A stretch of DNA of 6,483 nucleotides from Thermoprotei archaeon (GCA_003649665.1 QMSL01000079.1:1-6483); one strand, 5' to 3'; shown: positions 1 to 6,244, counted from the stretch's first letter. Numbers and translations: made by a program. The notes: generated from the letters alone by a model not told the origin.

Positions 1-38
1 CCTTTCGAGCTCACCTTCCCCAAGCCTTTACTTCTCAT
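1..38 (-). CDS. Possible 5' end of a gene running off the left edge
   Basis: On the minus strand an ATG at 38-36 opens a frame of 12 codons (MRSKGLGKVSSK) that is still open where the window ends. The main support is a T/A-rich box TTTATTTT at 72-65, about 27 to 34 bases before the ATG, which is roughly where a TATA box of a leaderless archaeal gene would lie. No SD site is seen between the box and the ATG, which also fits a leaderless transcript. The fragment is too short to name a product. It may be chance, since the whole neighbouring 2 kb looks non-functional. If real, it is read away from the decay zone. Confidence 0.3.
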   Translation of the reverse strand, partial: MRSKGLGKVSSK

Positions 39-64
39 GCGTAGAAAAATAAGGTCAGAGGGAG

Positions 65-72
65 AAAATAAA
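65..72 (-). promoter_or_regulatory. Possible TATA box for the left-edge gene
   Basis: The minus strand reads TTTATTTT at 72-65 within an AT-rich stretch, followed by a T-rich spacer and an ATG at 38. The distance is close to, though slightly longer than, the spacing of about 26 bases typical of crenarchaeal leaderless promoters. No experimental or comparative support is available from the sequence. Confidence 0.25.
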
Positions 73-107
73 TTTTAATGCTCCGTTTAATCACGATGAT
101 ATTTTAA

Positions 108-440
108 TCACAGATATCTCGTCGGCTTTATGACCGAGAGGTCATCGCTGAGAGAAGCGCTATTCACTCTTTGACTTTTCTTTTAAGAAAAATACCTCCT
201 TCATAAACTGACCTAATGAATTTCTGCAGAGGAGTATTACCTAATACAGCACACCGCTATCTTATTGTATTACGAAAGATCATATCATGGTGCGAAATGT
301 GGGATAAAATATCTTATTCCACATTTCTGTTCCCTCTAGCCTTAAGCAGCAAAATAGCGGCTAAGAATCTCAAACGAACTTTACCTTAAAACGTGCTAGG
401 TAAACCTATTGAAAAGGCTCCCTTCCAGAGGATCGTATGA
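108..440 (+). pseudogene. Interrupted reading frame(s), origin unknown
   Basis: One plus-strand frame runs through this stretch (108-440, about 110 codons) with only two stops, TAA at 204-206 and TAA at 387-389, fewer than expected in random AT-rich DNA. It contains a 57-codon ORF starting at ATG 216 and a further 16 codons after the second stop, ending at TGA 438-440. A competing frame, open at 220-336 and ending in TAG 337-339, reads EEYYLIQHTAILLYYERSY, which loosely recalls the first helices of HEPN-domain proteins. The two frames cannot both be the true one over their overlap. I do not recognise a product with confidence. The most economical reading is the remains of one or two small genes, in keeping with the relics that follow. 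No promoter or SD was seen in front of it. Confidence 0.25.
381..399 (+). repeat. 19-base imperfect direct repeat, copy 1
   Basis: TTACCTTAAAACGTGCTAG at 381-399 matches 1005-1023 at 17 of 19 positions; the two differences are adjacent. The flanking bases are unrelated. The copies lie 624 bases apart, one before the start and one at the end of the transporter relic. Confidence 0.4.
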
Positions 441-447
441 AGGAGGT
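440..447 (+). promoter_or_regulatory. Shine-Dalgarno site in front of the transporter relic
   Basis: AAGGAGGT at 440-447 is a strong match to the archaeal anti-SD sequence and is followed after 7 bases by ATG at 455-457. The frame that starts there ends after 21 codons. An SD/ATG pair of this quality before a dead frame is best explained as the surviving start of a gene that later decayed. Confidence 0.45.
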
Positions 448-492
448 CTTAGCAATGGTATTTAAGACTACCGGAGTTCTCTATCATAATAG

Positions 493-513
493 CGTATCCC
501 ATTATAGGATACG
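493..513. other. Perfect 7-base inverted repeat
   Basis: CGTATCC at 493-499 and GGATACG at 507-513 can form a 7-pair stem with a 7-base loop. It lies inside the 5' part of the transporter relic, right at the point where the first frame is lost. It may be a chance structure; no T-tract follows. Confidence 0.3.
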
Positions 514-1004
514 TATTTAAGGTACTTATGTGCCGATGTTAGGTATTTTAGGATTGCCTTCTTGTTATTTGCAATTTATGAGCTAGTGTTCGTACCTTAT
601 GTACTATCCTACTTTGAGCTAGACGTGTCCAGTTCTAGGGAGGATAAGACAAAGGATACTAACTTGAAGGGTGTATGGAACTGATATAGCCTTTACATAG
701 CAGCAGACGTGTTTCTACCCTAATGTGGAGTCTTACGTCAGGTTTAGCAGTAGCTTATTTCGTTTTAAAGAGGCTTAGGGACAATATGTTTCGCGTATAT
801 TACGAGGATTAGAGATGCATTAGTCTTCGCTCTATGTATAATGATTAGGGAGGAGGCACCCGATATGTCTGTTATTCTATCCTCGATTCATATAGACATA
901 CCTATTATGAGTTCATTTGTAGTAGGGTTATTATCGTATGTGGATCCATGCATGTCGCATGTCGTCTCTCCTGCTTTTAACCATGACGATTCCTATATAT
1001 CATG

Positions 1005-1023
1005 TTACCTCGAAACGTGCTAG
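1005..1023 (+). repeat. 19-base imperfect direct repeat, copy 2
   Basis: TTACCTCGAAACGTGCTAG at 1005-1023 is the partner of 381-399. It covers the last codons and the stop of the transporter relic (reads YLETC then TAG). Copy 1 in the same reading register gives YLKTC then TAG. Both copies could therefore be related gene ends rather than a mobile-element footprint. Confidence 0.4.
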
Positions 1024-1070
1024 TATGAGGAGTTAAGTCCCTGAATTCTTCTTTGAATCATAGATGGATC

Positions 1071-1258
1071 ATGTATGGCTTAAGGAAGGAACTATTATAT
1101 ACTCAGGTGAATTCAGTGACATTGGTTGTAAGAAAGCTTAATGAGAAGAGGCTGAGGGAATTTAAGGCGAGGCTATTAGGAGAGGTTTTGCCCTTTCTCA
1201 AGCAATTGAGAGGGCAGGAGGGGAGATTATGAGTTTTTATGGTTTGAGAGCTGCCTAG
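1071..1258 (+). pseudogene. Ribbon-helix-helix antitoxin relic (VapB-like), single-base frameshift
   Basis: ATG 1071 opens a 53-codon frame (stop TGA 1230-1232). Its middle reads VTLVVRKLNEKRLREFKA, which resembles the beta strand and first helix of crenarchaeal VapB/CopG-type DNA-binding antitoxins. At about 1169 the similarity jumps to another frame, open to TAG 1256-1258, which reads EAIRRGFALSQAIERAGG, the expected turn and second helix. Restoring one G in AAGGCGAGGCT (about 1169-1171) gives K-A-E-A-I and joins the halves into one 62-codon frame with a complete RHH domain. VapB proteins normally repress their own operon and bind a PIN-domain VapC toxin; no intact VapC frame follows. The family call is inference from pattern recognition; the frameshift is directly visible. 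A sequencing error could mimic it, in which case the gene would be intact. Confidence 0.45.
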
Positions 1259-1501
1259 GGAATATTGGAGAATCTATAGAACTCTTGCTGGAAGCGTTCT
1301 CGATATCTATTAGGACGATAATAACTACTGTACCATACTTCTATAACTGTACGGTATGAATTATGAATTAGTATTTATTATGAGAAGGATTGCTTTCCTA
1401 AGGTATGTGACGTTATGAATAATTATCGCTTTATTTTCATGTATGGATTCAGCTTCTAAGTTTCTAGAGGCGCACCATTGAGTAATTCTCTTGAACTAAT
1501 T

Positions 1502-1519
1502 AATGGATTCTAATCCATT
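1502..1519. other. Perfect 8-base inverted repeat
   Basis: AATGGATT at 1502-1509 and AATCCATT at 1512-1519 are exact reverse complements separated by CT. A 2-base loop is too tight for a good RNA hairpin, so a protein-binding palindrome or chance are as likely. No gene start lies next to it that it could clearly control. Confidence 0.3.
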
Positions 1520-1967
1520 GATTGCTAAGGAACCCCTTGTATGCAAAACGTTTTTATTTCTGCGAGTAATTCCATCACCTATGACTCCTTCGATAAGACC
1601 TTTCCACGATTTAGTCTCTGCTTATACTCAAGGTCATTTATCTTAAAGATGGAGATTAACTTATTGAATTACAATGTCATGTTAATCGGTAGAGAAATAT
1701 CGCTAATGATATAGTTAATGGGGGGTGTACTGGAAAAAGAATCAAAAGTGCAAGTTCGTTATTTATGAACGATACGGTAAGAGGTATGTATCAACTAAGG
1801 ACGCATATTAGTACAGTTATGACAGTATAAATTGAATAGTGTATCTCCATTTAGCTAAGCCTCTGAATGTCATAGACCATCACTACATGAGGAGTTAGGA
1901 TGGAGACCTGAATACCTAACTATGAAAGAAAAATACTAAGATATTGATATTAGAGTTTAATTATAGT

Positions 1968-1979
1968 TAGAAAAAAGGA
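1968..1979 (-). terminator. Oligo-T terminator after the binding-protein gene
   Basis: On the minus strand CCTTTTTTCT at 1979-1970 lies 15 bases past the stop codon of the binding-protein gene. Archaeal RNA polymerase terminates at short T-runs without needing a hairpin. A second T-rich run (TATTTTTCTTTC, about 1935-1924) could act as a backup. Confidence 0.5.
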
Positions 1980-1993
1980 TTATTAACAGTTCG

Positions 1994-4123
1994 CTAAGAA
2001 GCTCCAGGTTTTCTACGTAAGACTACTATTATGAGAGCTAGTAGGATTATAGTCTCTACTACAACTACGGCTATTAAGGCGTTCACCTTGCTATTCAAGC
2101 CTGAGAGCTCCTCTACTTTTGCACTAAGACCACTTAATGCATTTACTGTAGACTTGAGAGAGCTTATATCACTACTAAGACTGGATATTCTGCCTGAAAG
2201 ATCCATTACTGTAGACTCTACCTTAGATAAGCGCTGGTTTAAGTCACTTACAGTCATATTTAACCTTTCTAAGAATGACTTTGTCTCGAGCGCCTTGATA
2301 GTATTAGATAGGTCCTCTAGGAACTTTGATGTTGGGAACTGTAAATCTTTTATCCAGCTTGGTATTGTTGGAGTCTCTCCTTTTGGTGCTATGCACCAGT
2401 ACACGGGTATACTATCGCAGGTTCCTCCCCATAGGCTTGCTGTGGAGAACCAAACCCTATTCTCATCATTTGGCCAGCCAACCCAGTAATCCTCAGAGTA
2501 TTCATACCAGACAGCTCCGTAGAATAATGGTATTGCAGGTAAGTCCTTTAGTGCTATCTCTTCTAACTTACTGTATATCCTTGCGAGCTCGGTCTCGTTA
2601 GTCGTAGCGGCCGCTTTATCTAGCAATTTCGCCACTTCAGGGTTATGATATCGTTCATAATCACCACTTGGATAGACCTGTCCTACAGGGCCAGTTAACC
2701 TATCATCCATGACTACTCTAAATACGTTCCATGGGTGGTCGAAACCTGGATCTGCAGTCCACATTAACACCATATCAAACTTTCCAGTAATGATGTTCTG
2801 CCACCATACAGTATAGTCCGGGAAGTATGTGGATACATCAATTCCTATTTTCTTTAAATTATCTGCTATTAGCTTACAGGCCATCATCCAGTCCGTCCAT
2901 CCATAAGGTACGCTAATAGTGAATGGTCCTAGTTTAGTACCATCAGGCATTTCCCTTATGCCATCTCCATCTCTATCAATAATATCAGCATCATCAAGAA
3001 TCTTCTTTGCCATTTCTAAGTTATAGTCATAACCGTACTTCTTGACCAAGGTCTCGTTTATCCACTTGGCATATGTTGGATATATATGTACTATTAATGT
3101 AGGTGAAGCTCTTACGCTGTAGTTGAAGTAAGCTTTGCTAATTATATCATCATAAGGTATAGCGTATGCTATTGCCCTTCTTACAGTAGTATCGTTTAAT
3201 GGATACTTTGCATAGGTAATGAGTAGTACTATTGGACCGCCTAATAAGAAGTATGGTGGCTCCTTAAAGTAAGTGCCTCTAGCTAAGTGCTTCTTGGTCC
3301 AGTACTCCCATATTGCAGGATAGAAGTCAGTGGAAGCATCATGTTTTCCTTCTTCGAATGCTAATGCAGATGCAGTATTATCTTTATATTCTATCCTTCC
3401 GATGTACTTCGGCCTTGGTAGTCCAAATATGTCCTTACCCCACCAGTTATCTACTCTCTCAAAAATCCAGTGGTCTGCAGCCCACATCATAAGCCTATAT
3501 GGTCCACAACCGATAATTTTACTGGGATCGTCATCTTTGAACTCAGTTATTTTTGCACCTAGCTTAGCTTCTAACTTTTCGAATCTATGCTTTGGTAGGA
3601 TAAATACAGAATGTAACGCAGCGAATAGTTGGAAGTAGTTTATCTTCTTCAATACGAATCTAACAGTCCTGGGACCAACTACTTCCACTTTATCTAGATA
3701 ATCCCAATAACCACTCCACGTTGTAGTATATTTCTTGCCTAAATCGAACGTATACTTTACGTCCTCTGCTGTAACTGGCTCACCGTCCCACCATGTAGCC
3801 TCAGGTCTTATATACACGTCTAGCGTCTTCTCATTGACCCATTTATAGCCCGATGCCAAGTATGGTATCCATACATTATCCCTTGAGTTATATAGAAATA
3901 GCGTACAGTACATCAGATGTACTCCCCAGGATATCTCTGGCAGAAGCGGATTCCATCCACTTGGAGCTGCAGCACCAGTACATTCGCCAATCCATACAAT
4001 CTCGCTCCTTGGTATTGCTTGAGCAGAGGTATATGCTACTATAGAGAATGCTGGTAACAGTATAGTTAAAATGCAAAGCGACGTTAAGATAATCCGCAAA
4101 TTAAAATTTTGGGCTAGCATCAT
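1994..4123 (-). CDS. Family-5 extracellular solute-binding protein, coiled-coil stalk and C-terminal membrane anchor
   Basis: This is a 709-residue substrate receptor of a Dpp/Opp ABC importer, acting on the outer face of the membrane. A signal peptide covers residues 1-36 (hydrophobic 11-30, likely cut after AQA at 34-36). The SBP_bac_5 fold spans about 40-560 and includes the signature WWDGEPVTAEDVKYTF (111-126) and a DRDGDG loop (383-388) of a kind seen in many archaeal relatives. Five N-glycosylation sequons (N310, N334, N356, N509, N622) fit an extracellular protein. Residues about 602-681 are Leu/Ser-rich heptads predicted to form a coiled coil, then a helix at 683-702 and RRK at 703-705 as stop-transfer. 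The last 100 or so residues are an addition to the usual bacterial domain, a layout known from archaeal sugar- and peptide-binding proteins. It follows the transporter genes but has its own promoter. The start at 4123 is preferred over the adjacent ATG at 4120 because of promoter spacing. Substrate, peptide or oligosaccharide, is undetermined. Confidence 0.93.
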   Translation of the reverse strand: MMLAQNFNLRIILTSLCILTILLPAFSIVAYTSAQAIPRSEIVWIGECTGAAAPSGWNPLLPEISWGVHLMYCTLFLYNSRDNVWIPYLASGYKWVNEKTLDVYIRPEATWWDGEPVTAEDVKYTFDLGKKYTTTWSGYWDYLDKVEVVGPRTVRFVLKKINYFQLFAALHSVFILPKHRFEKLEAKLGAKITEFKDDDPSKIIGCGPYRLMMWAADHWIFERVDNWWGKDIFGLPRPKYIGRIEYKDNTASALAFEEGKHDASTDFYPAIWEYWTKKHLARGTYFKEPPYFLLGGPIVLLITYAKYPLNDTTVRRAIAYAIPYDDIISKAYFNYSVRASPTLIVHIYPTYAKWINETLVKKYGYDYNLEMAKKILDDADIIDRDGDGIREMPDGTKLGPFTISVPYGWTDWMMACKLIADNLKKIGIDVSTYFPDYTVWWQNIITGKFDMVLMWTADPGFDHPWNVFRVVMDDRLTGPVGQVYPSGDYERYHNPEVAKLLDKAAATTNETELARIYSKLEEIALKDLPAIPLFYGAVWYEYSEDYWVGWPNDENRVWFSTASLWGGTCDSIPVYWCIAPKGETPTIPSWIKDLQFPTSKFLEDLSNTIKALETKSFLERLNMTVSDLNQRLSKVESTVMDLSGRISSLSSDISSLKSTVNALSGLSAKVEELSGLNSKVNALIAVVVVETIILLALIIVVLRRKPGAS

Positions 4124-4143
4124 TCACATATATAAAACTGACA

Positions 4144-4152
4144 ATATTTAAG
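4144..4152 (-). promoter_or_regulatory. TATA-like box for the binding-protein gene
   Basis: On the minus strand CTTAAATAT at 4152-4144, preceded by A-rich GAAAATG as a possible BRE, is centred about 25 bases before ATG 4123. This is the spacing expected for a leaderless transcript starting at or next to the ATG. No SD site precedes that ATG. A second AT box, TTTTATATAT (4137-4128), lies too near the ATG for a normal start there. The gene can thus be transcribed separately from, and more strongly than, the upstream transporter genes. Confidence 0.55.
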
Positions 4153-4189
4153 CATTTTCTAAAGGGAATTTACATTGGTTTCATAAATA

Positions 4190-4444
4190 CTAAGGGGTAT
4201 GAGGATAGTTAAGAAATTGTGATATCCTTGTAACGTATTGATCTCTAAGTTCTTTTCTTATTCGTGTTAATATAAGCACAATAATTAGTAGTGTAACTAT
4301 GAGTAAGAATAGAGTGTACTTAAATTCAAATCGCCAGGTATATCCATGTGCAATATAGTAAACCACACATATGAGCTCTAGTAGGAAAAGCCATAGGAGT
4401 ATTGTTAGCAATTGTTTTTCCATCAAGTAATAGCGTATGTTCAT
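4190..4444 (-). CDS. Small protein with two predicted membrane helices, in the ABC operon
   Basis: An 84-residue hypothetical protein with hydrophobic helices at about 10-32 and 43-61, separated by a short WRFEFK loop, and a charged C-terminal tail (RIRKELRDQ) that would be cytoplasmic by the positive-inside rule. I do not recognise the family. The start chosen is ATG 4444, five bases after the end of the DppF gene. A longer version from GTG 4489 would overlap the DppF coding region by 41 bases and its extra N-terminus has no SD support. An AGGTGAT site (4449-4443) overlaps the chosen ATG, so initiation probably depends on coupling to DppF translation; ATG 4423 is a possible later start. The position between the ATPase and the receptor suggests an accessory part of the transporter, but this is inference from context only. 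Confidence 0.65.
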   Translation of the reverse strand: MNIRYYLMEKQLLTILLWLFLLELICVVYYIAHGYTWRFEFKYTLFLLIVTLLIIVLILTRIRKELRDQYVTRISQFLNYPHTP

Positions 4445-4448
4445 CACC

Positions 4449-5246
4449 TTAAGCGAAATCACTCCATTTCTTATAGAGTAAGGGGACACTTTCTACAAGA
4501 GCCTTTGTATATTCGTGCTGAGGATGCGATATTATTTCATCTGGCGTGCCGGTCTCTATTATACGTCCTTTATACATTATTAGTATGCGATCACTTATGT
4601 AGTATGCTAGGCCTAAGTCATGAGTTATGAAGAGAATTGATGTTTTATATTCATTCCTAAGTTCGTTTAAGAGCTTTATCACTATTCCTCTACTACATGC
4701 ATCTATCATACTTGTAGGTTCATCAGCAAGTATTAATTTAGGCTTTAAAAGATAGCAACGAGCGATCATTAACCTTTGTCTCTGTCCTCCACTTAACTCA
4801 TGAGGATATTTATCTAAAACCTCTTCAGGATTTAGACCTACAGCCCTTAATGCATCACTAGCTAACCTATATTTCTCCTCATCGCTTAGATCTTCATTTA
4901 TGAGGTTGAATACTTGGTATATAACTCTCCTTACCTTATATAATGGGTTATATGAAGCATAGGGATCTTGAAATATTCCCTGTACGTTTCTATAGTATTC
5001 CTTAAGAGTGGATCCCTTATAATCTCTCCATATGTCCTTACCTTCGAAGAGTACCTTACCACTTGTAGGTGGTAGTAATCTTAATATTATTTTAGCCGTA
5101 GTAGTTTTGCCGGAACCACTTTCACCAACTAAAGAGACTATTTCCCCGCTCTTTATCTCAAATGAAACGTTATTAACAGCATATATGTACCTTCTTTTGA
5201 GGAGCCCCATTGTAAATATCCTAGTCAAATTAACTACTTTTAACAT
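4449..5246 (-). CDS. dppF: Oligopeptide/oligosaccharide ABC transporter ATPase, DppF/OppF type
   Basis: A 265-residue cytoplasmic ATP-hydrolysing subunit that pairs with the DppD-type ATPase encoded just upstream. Motifs in order: Walker A GESGSGKT (41-48), Q-loop Q93 in IFQDPYASYNP, signature LSGGQRQR (151-158), Walker B LILADEP (171-177), D-loop SMID (179-182) and switch histidine H209 in FITHD. All catalytic elements are present. It stops soon after the HPQHEYTKALVESVP segment (241-255) and lacks the cysteine-rich tail found in the partner and in many bacterial DppF proteins of about 320-330 residues; short versions are common in archaea. ATG 5246 follows the DppD stop by 6 bases and has an SD (GGAGGAGGGG, 5265-5256) in the end of the DppD gene. 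The gene symbol refers to the family; the substrate is not proven. Confidence 0.92.
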   Translation of the reverse strand: MLKVVNLTRIFTMGLLKRRYIYAVNNVSFEIKSGEIVSLVGESGSGKTTTAKIILRLLPPTSGKVLFEGKDIWRDYKGSTLKEYYRNVQGIFQDPYASYNPLYKVRRVIYQVFNLINEDLSDEEKYRLASDALRAVGLNPEEVLDKYPHELSGGQRQRLMIARCYLLKPKLILADEPTSMIDACSRGIVIKLLNELRNEYKTSILFITHDLGLAYYISDRILIMYKGRIIETGTPDEIISHPQHEYTKALVESVPLLYKKWSDFA

Positions 5247-5252
5247 TTATGG

Positions 5253-6242
5253 TTACCCCTCCTCCTGACTATATAAGTGACAGGCTACTAAGTGGCCAGG
5301 TTCTACAGTAATCATTTCTGGCTCCCTTATTTTACATATGCCTTTAACATAGGGACATCTTGGATGAAATCTGCAACCAGGTGGAGGATTAATCAACTCT
5401 GGCGGGTTACCTGGAATGTATGCAATCCCTCTCTTTCTAATTTCAGGTTCAGGCGTTACTACTGAATTAATTAGCGCCTTCGTATACGGATGTAATGGGT
5501 TGTATAGTATTTGATCCACGCTTCCGATTTCTACTAGCTTACCCGCGTACATAACGCCTATCCTATCAGCGATTTGCCTTAAAATTGCTATATCGTGAGT
5601 AATAAACATTATGCTACCTATTATACCGCCTTTCTTGAGATCTAGAAGCGTGCGAAGAATAGCTTTTTGTGTAACTACATCTAAAGCAGATGTGGGCTCA
5701 TCAGCAATTAATAATTTAGGTTTAAGTAATGTCGCTATAGCTATGGCAACTCTCTGTTTCATACCACCGCTTAATTCGTGAGGATACATATTTAAGACGT
5801 ATGGTGCTAACTTCACATCCTCAAAACGCTCCTGAGCAAGCTCCTGAACTTTTTCCTTATCACGTATACCTAAGCGATATGACGCTACATCATATATGAA
5901 GTCACCTATCTTCCTTACCGGAGGAAGAGCATTAAGTGCGCTTTGTGGTATCATAGAGACCAGCCTTCCCCATACATTTTTCCGAAGCTCCTCCATGCTA
6001 AGGTTTGTCAGGTCATGACCATTCATGATTATCTTTCCGCCTATTTTCCTTAAGGGAGGCGTAAAGTCCATCATGATACATCTAGCGAAAGTCGATTTAC
6101 CACAGCCAGACTCGCCGACTATGCCTAAGACCTCGCCTTCTTTAATGTCCATTGTGATGTTATCCACAGCTTTAACTGCGATCTTCCCTCCTCGTAATAT
6201 GTAATATGCTCTTAGATTTCTAACTTCCACTAATTTTTTCAT
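5253..6242 (-). CDS. dppD: Oligopeptide/oligosaccharide ABC transporter ATPase, DppD/OppD type
   Basis: A 329-residue cytoplasmic ATPase, full family length. Motifs: Walker A GESGCGKS (43-50), Q-loop Q100 in MIPQSALNAL, signature LSGGMKQR (157-164), Walker B LLIADEP (177-183), D-loop SALD (185-188), switch H216 in FITHD. The C-terminal oligo_HPY region (from about 242) holds HPYTKAL and four cysteines, C290, C296, C303 and C321 (spacing C-x5-C-x6-C-x17-C), which in DppD relatives ligate an iron-sulphur cluster. The Q-loop sequence departs from the usual FQDP of bacterial DppD, a variant I associate with archaeal and Thermotoga members; this is recollection, not tested. ATG 6242 lies 2 bases after the permease stop, with the SD GGGAGGAGT (6255-6247) formed by the permease's final codons, so translation is coupled. 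Confidence 0.93.
   Translation of the reverse strand: MKKLVEVRNLRAYYILRGGKIAVKAVDNITMDIKEGEVLGIVGESGCGKSTFARCIMMDFTPPLRKIGGKIIMNGHDLTNLSMEELRKNVWGRLVSMIPQSALNALPPVRKIGDFIYDVASYRLGIRDKEKVQELAQERFEDVKLAPYVLNMYPHELSGGMKQRVAIAIATLLKPKLLIADEPTSALDVVTQKAILRTLLDLKKGGIIGSIMFITHDIAILRQIADRIGVMYAGKLVEIGSVDQILYNPLHPYTKALINSVVTPEPEIRKRGIAYIPGNPPELINPPPGCRFHPRCPYVKGICKIREPEMITVEPGHLVACHLYSQEEG
5256..5265 (-). promoter_or_regulatory. SD site for the DppF gene
   Basis: GGAGGAGGGG on the minus strand at 5265-5256 encodes the last Glu-Glu-Gly residues of DppD and leaves 9 bases before ATG 5246. It supports that start and shows translational coupling. Confidence 0.6.
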
Positions 6243-6244
6243 CT

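Larger units (their letters stand above)
455..1023 (+). pseudogene. Decayed membrane transporter gene, MFS-like
   Basis: No frame is open throughout, but three successive open pieces read like parts of one polytopic membrane protein. The first, from ATG 455, ends at TAA 518-520. The second, in another frame (508-684), carries a hydrophobic helix (FRIAFLLFAIYELVFVPYVL) ending at TGA 682-684. The third alternates between frames: 717-812 has WSLTSGLAVAYFVLKRLRD, a helix followed by an R/K-rich cytoplasmic loop typical of MFS proteins, and about 780-1023 has MIREEAPDMSVIL then a hydrophobic GLLSY segment, resembling the loop and helix near the C-terminus of MFS permeases. Stops inside the pieces (for example 721-723, 742-744, 748-750) plus frame changes show that it cannot make a full product. 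A 60-codon ORF at 841-1023 is its last open piece, not a separate gene. MFS is my reading of the pattern of helices and loops, not a motif proof. Confidence 0.4.
1259..1980 (+). other. Stretch without an identifiable gene; short open pieces only
   Basis: No ORF of 60 codons exists on either strand here. Short plus-strand pieces include 1503-1646 (47 codons, another frame), 1541-1714 (57 codons from ATG 1541, no convincing SD) and 1719-1811, reading VYWKKNQKCKFVIYERYGKR in a frame that continues to about 1919 with three stops (1809-1811 and two more). The last piece looks protein-like, basic and aromatic, but I cannot name its family. A perfect 8-base inverted repeat with a 2-base loop lies at 1502-1519. 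The stretch most likely consists of gene remnants plus the terminator zone of the minus-strand binding-protein gene. I see no tRNA, transposase or repeat array in it. Confidence 0.4.

Noticed and set aside
130..145. 6-base stem ATGACC/GGTCAT with a GAGA loop
   Set aside because: It is a GNRA-type hairpin, but short and isolated, with no boxes or partners that would make it a known RNA; such stems are expected by chance.
1071..1350. A GYD-domain protein remnant
   Set aside because: The words AGGEIMSFYGL suggested it at first, but the preceding residues fit a ribbon-helix-helix domain far better once one base is restored.
1025..1897. 11-base repeat ATGAGGAGTTA at 1025-1035 and 1887-1897
   Set aside because: One exact 11-mer pair is expected by chance in a 2-kb AT-rich region and the flanks do not match.
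2031..2489. A 152-codon plus-strand ORF under the receptor gene
   Set aside because: It is antisense to the coiled-coil and C-terminal part of the binding protein, whose repetitive Ser/Leu codons keep the opposite strand open. No SD, promoter or family pattern supports it.
3330..3638. A 102-codon plus-strand ORF under the receptor gene
   Set aside because: It is antisense to the well-supported family-5 binding domain and shows no start signals or recognisable motif.
4445..4489. Extended N-terminus (GTG start at 4489) for the small membrane protein
   Set aside because: It overlaps the conserved end of the DppF coding region, has no SD, and ATG 4444 directly follows the DppF stop as expected for a coupled operon gene.
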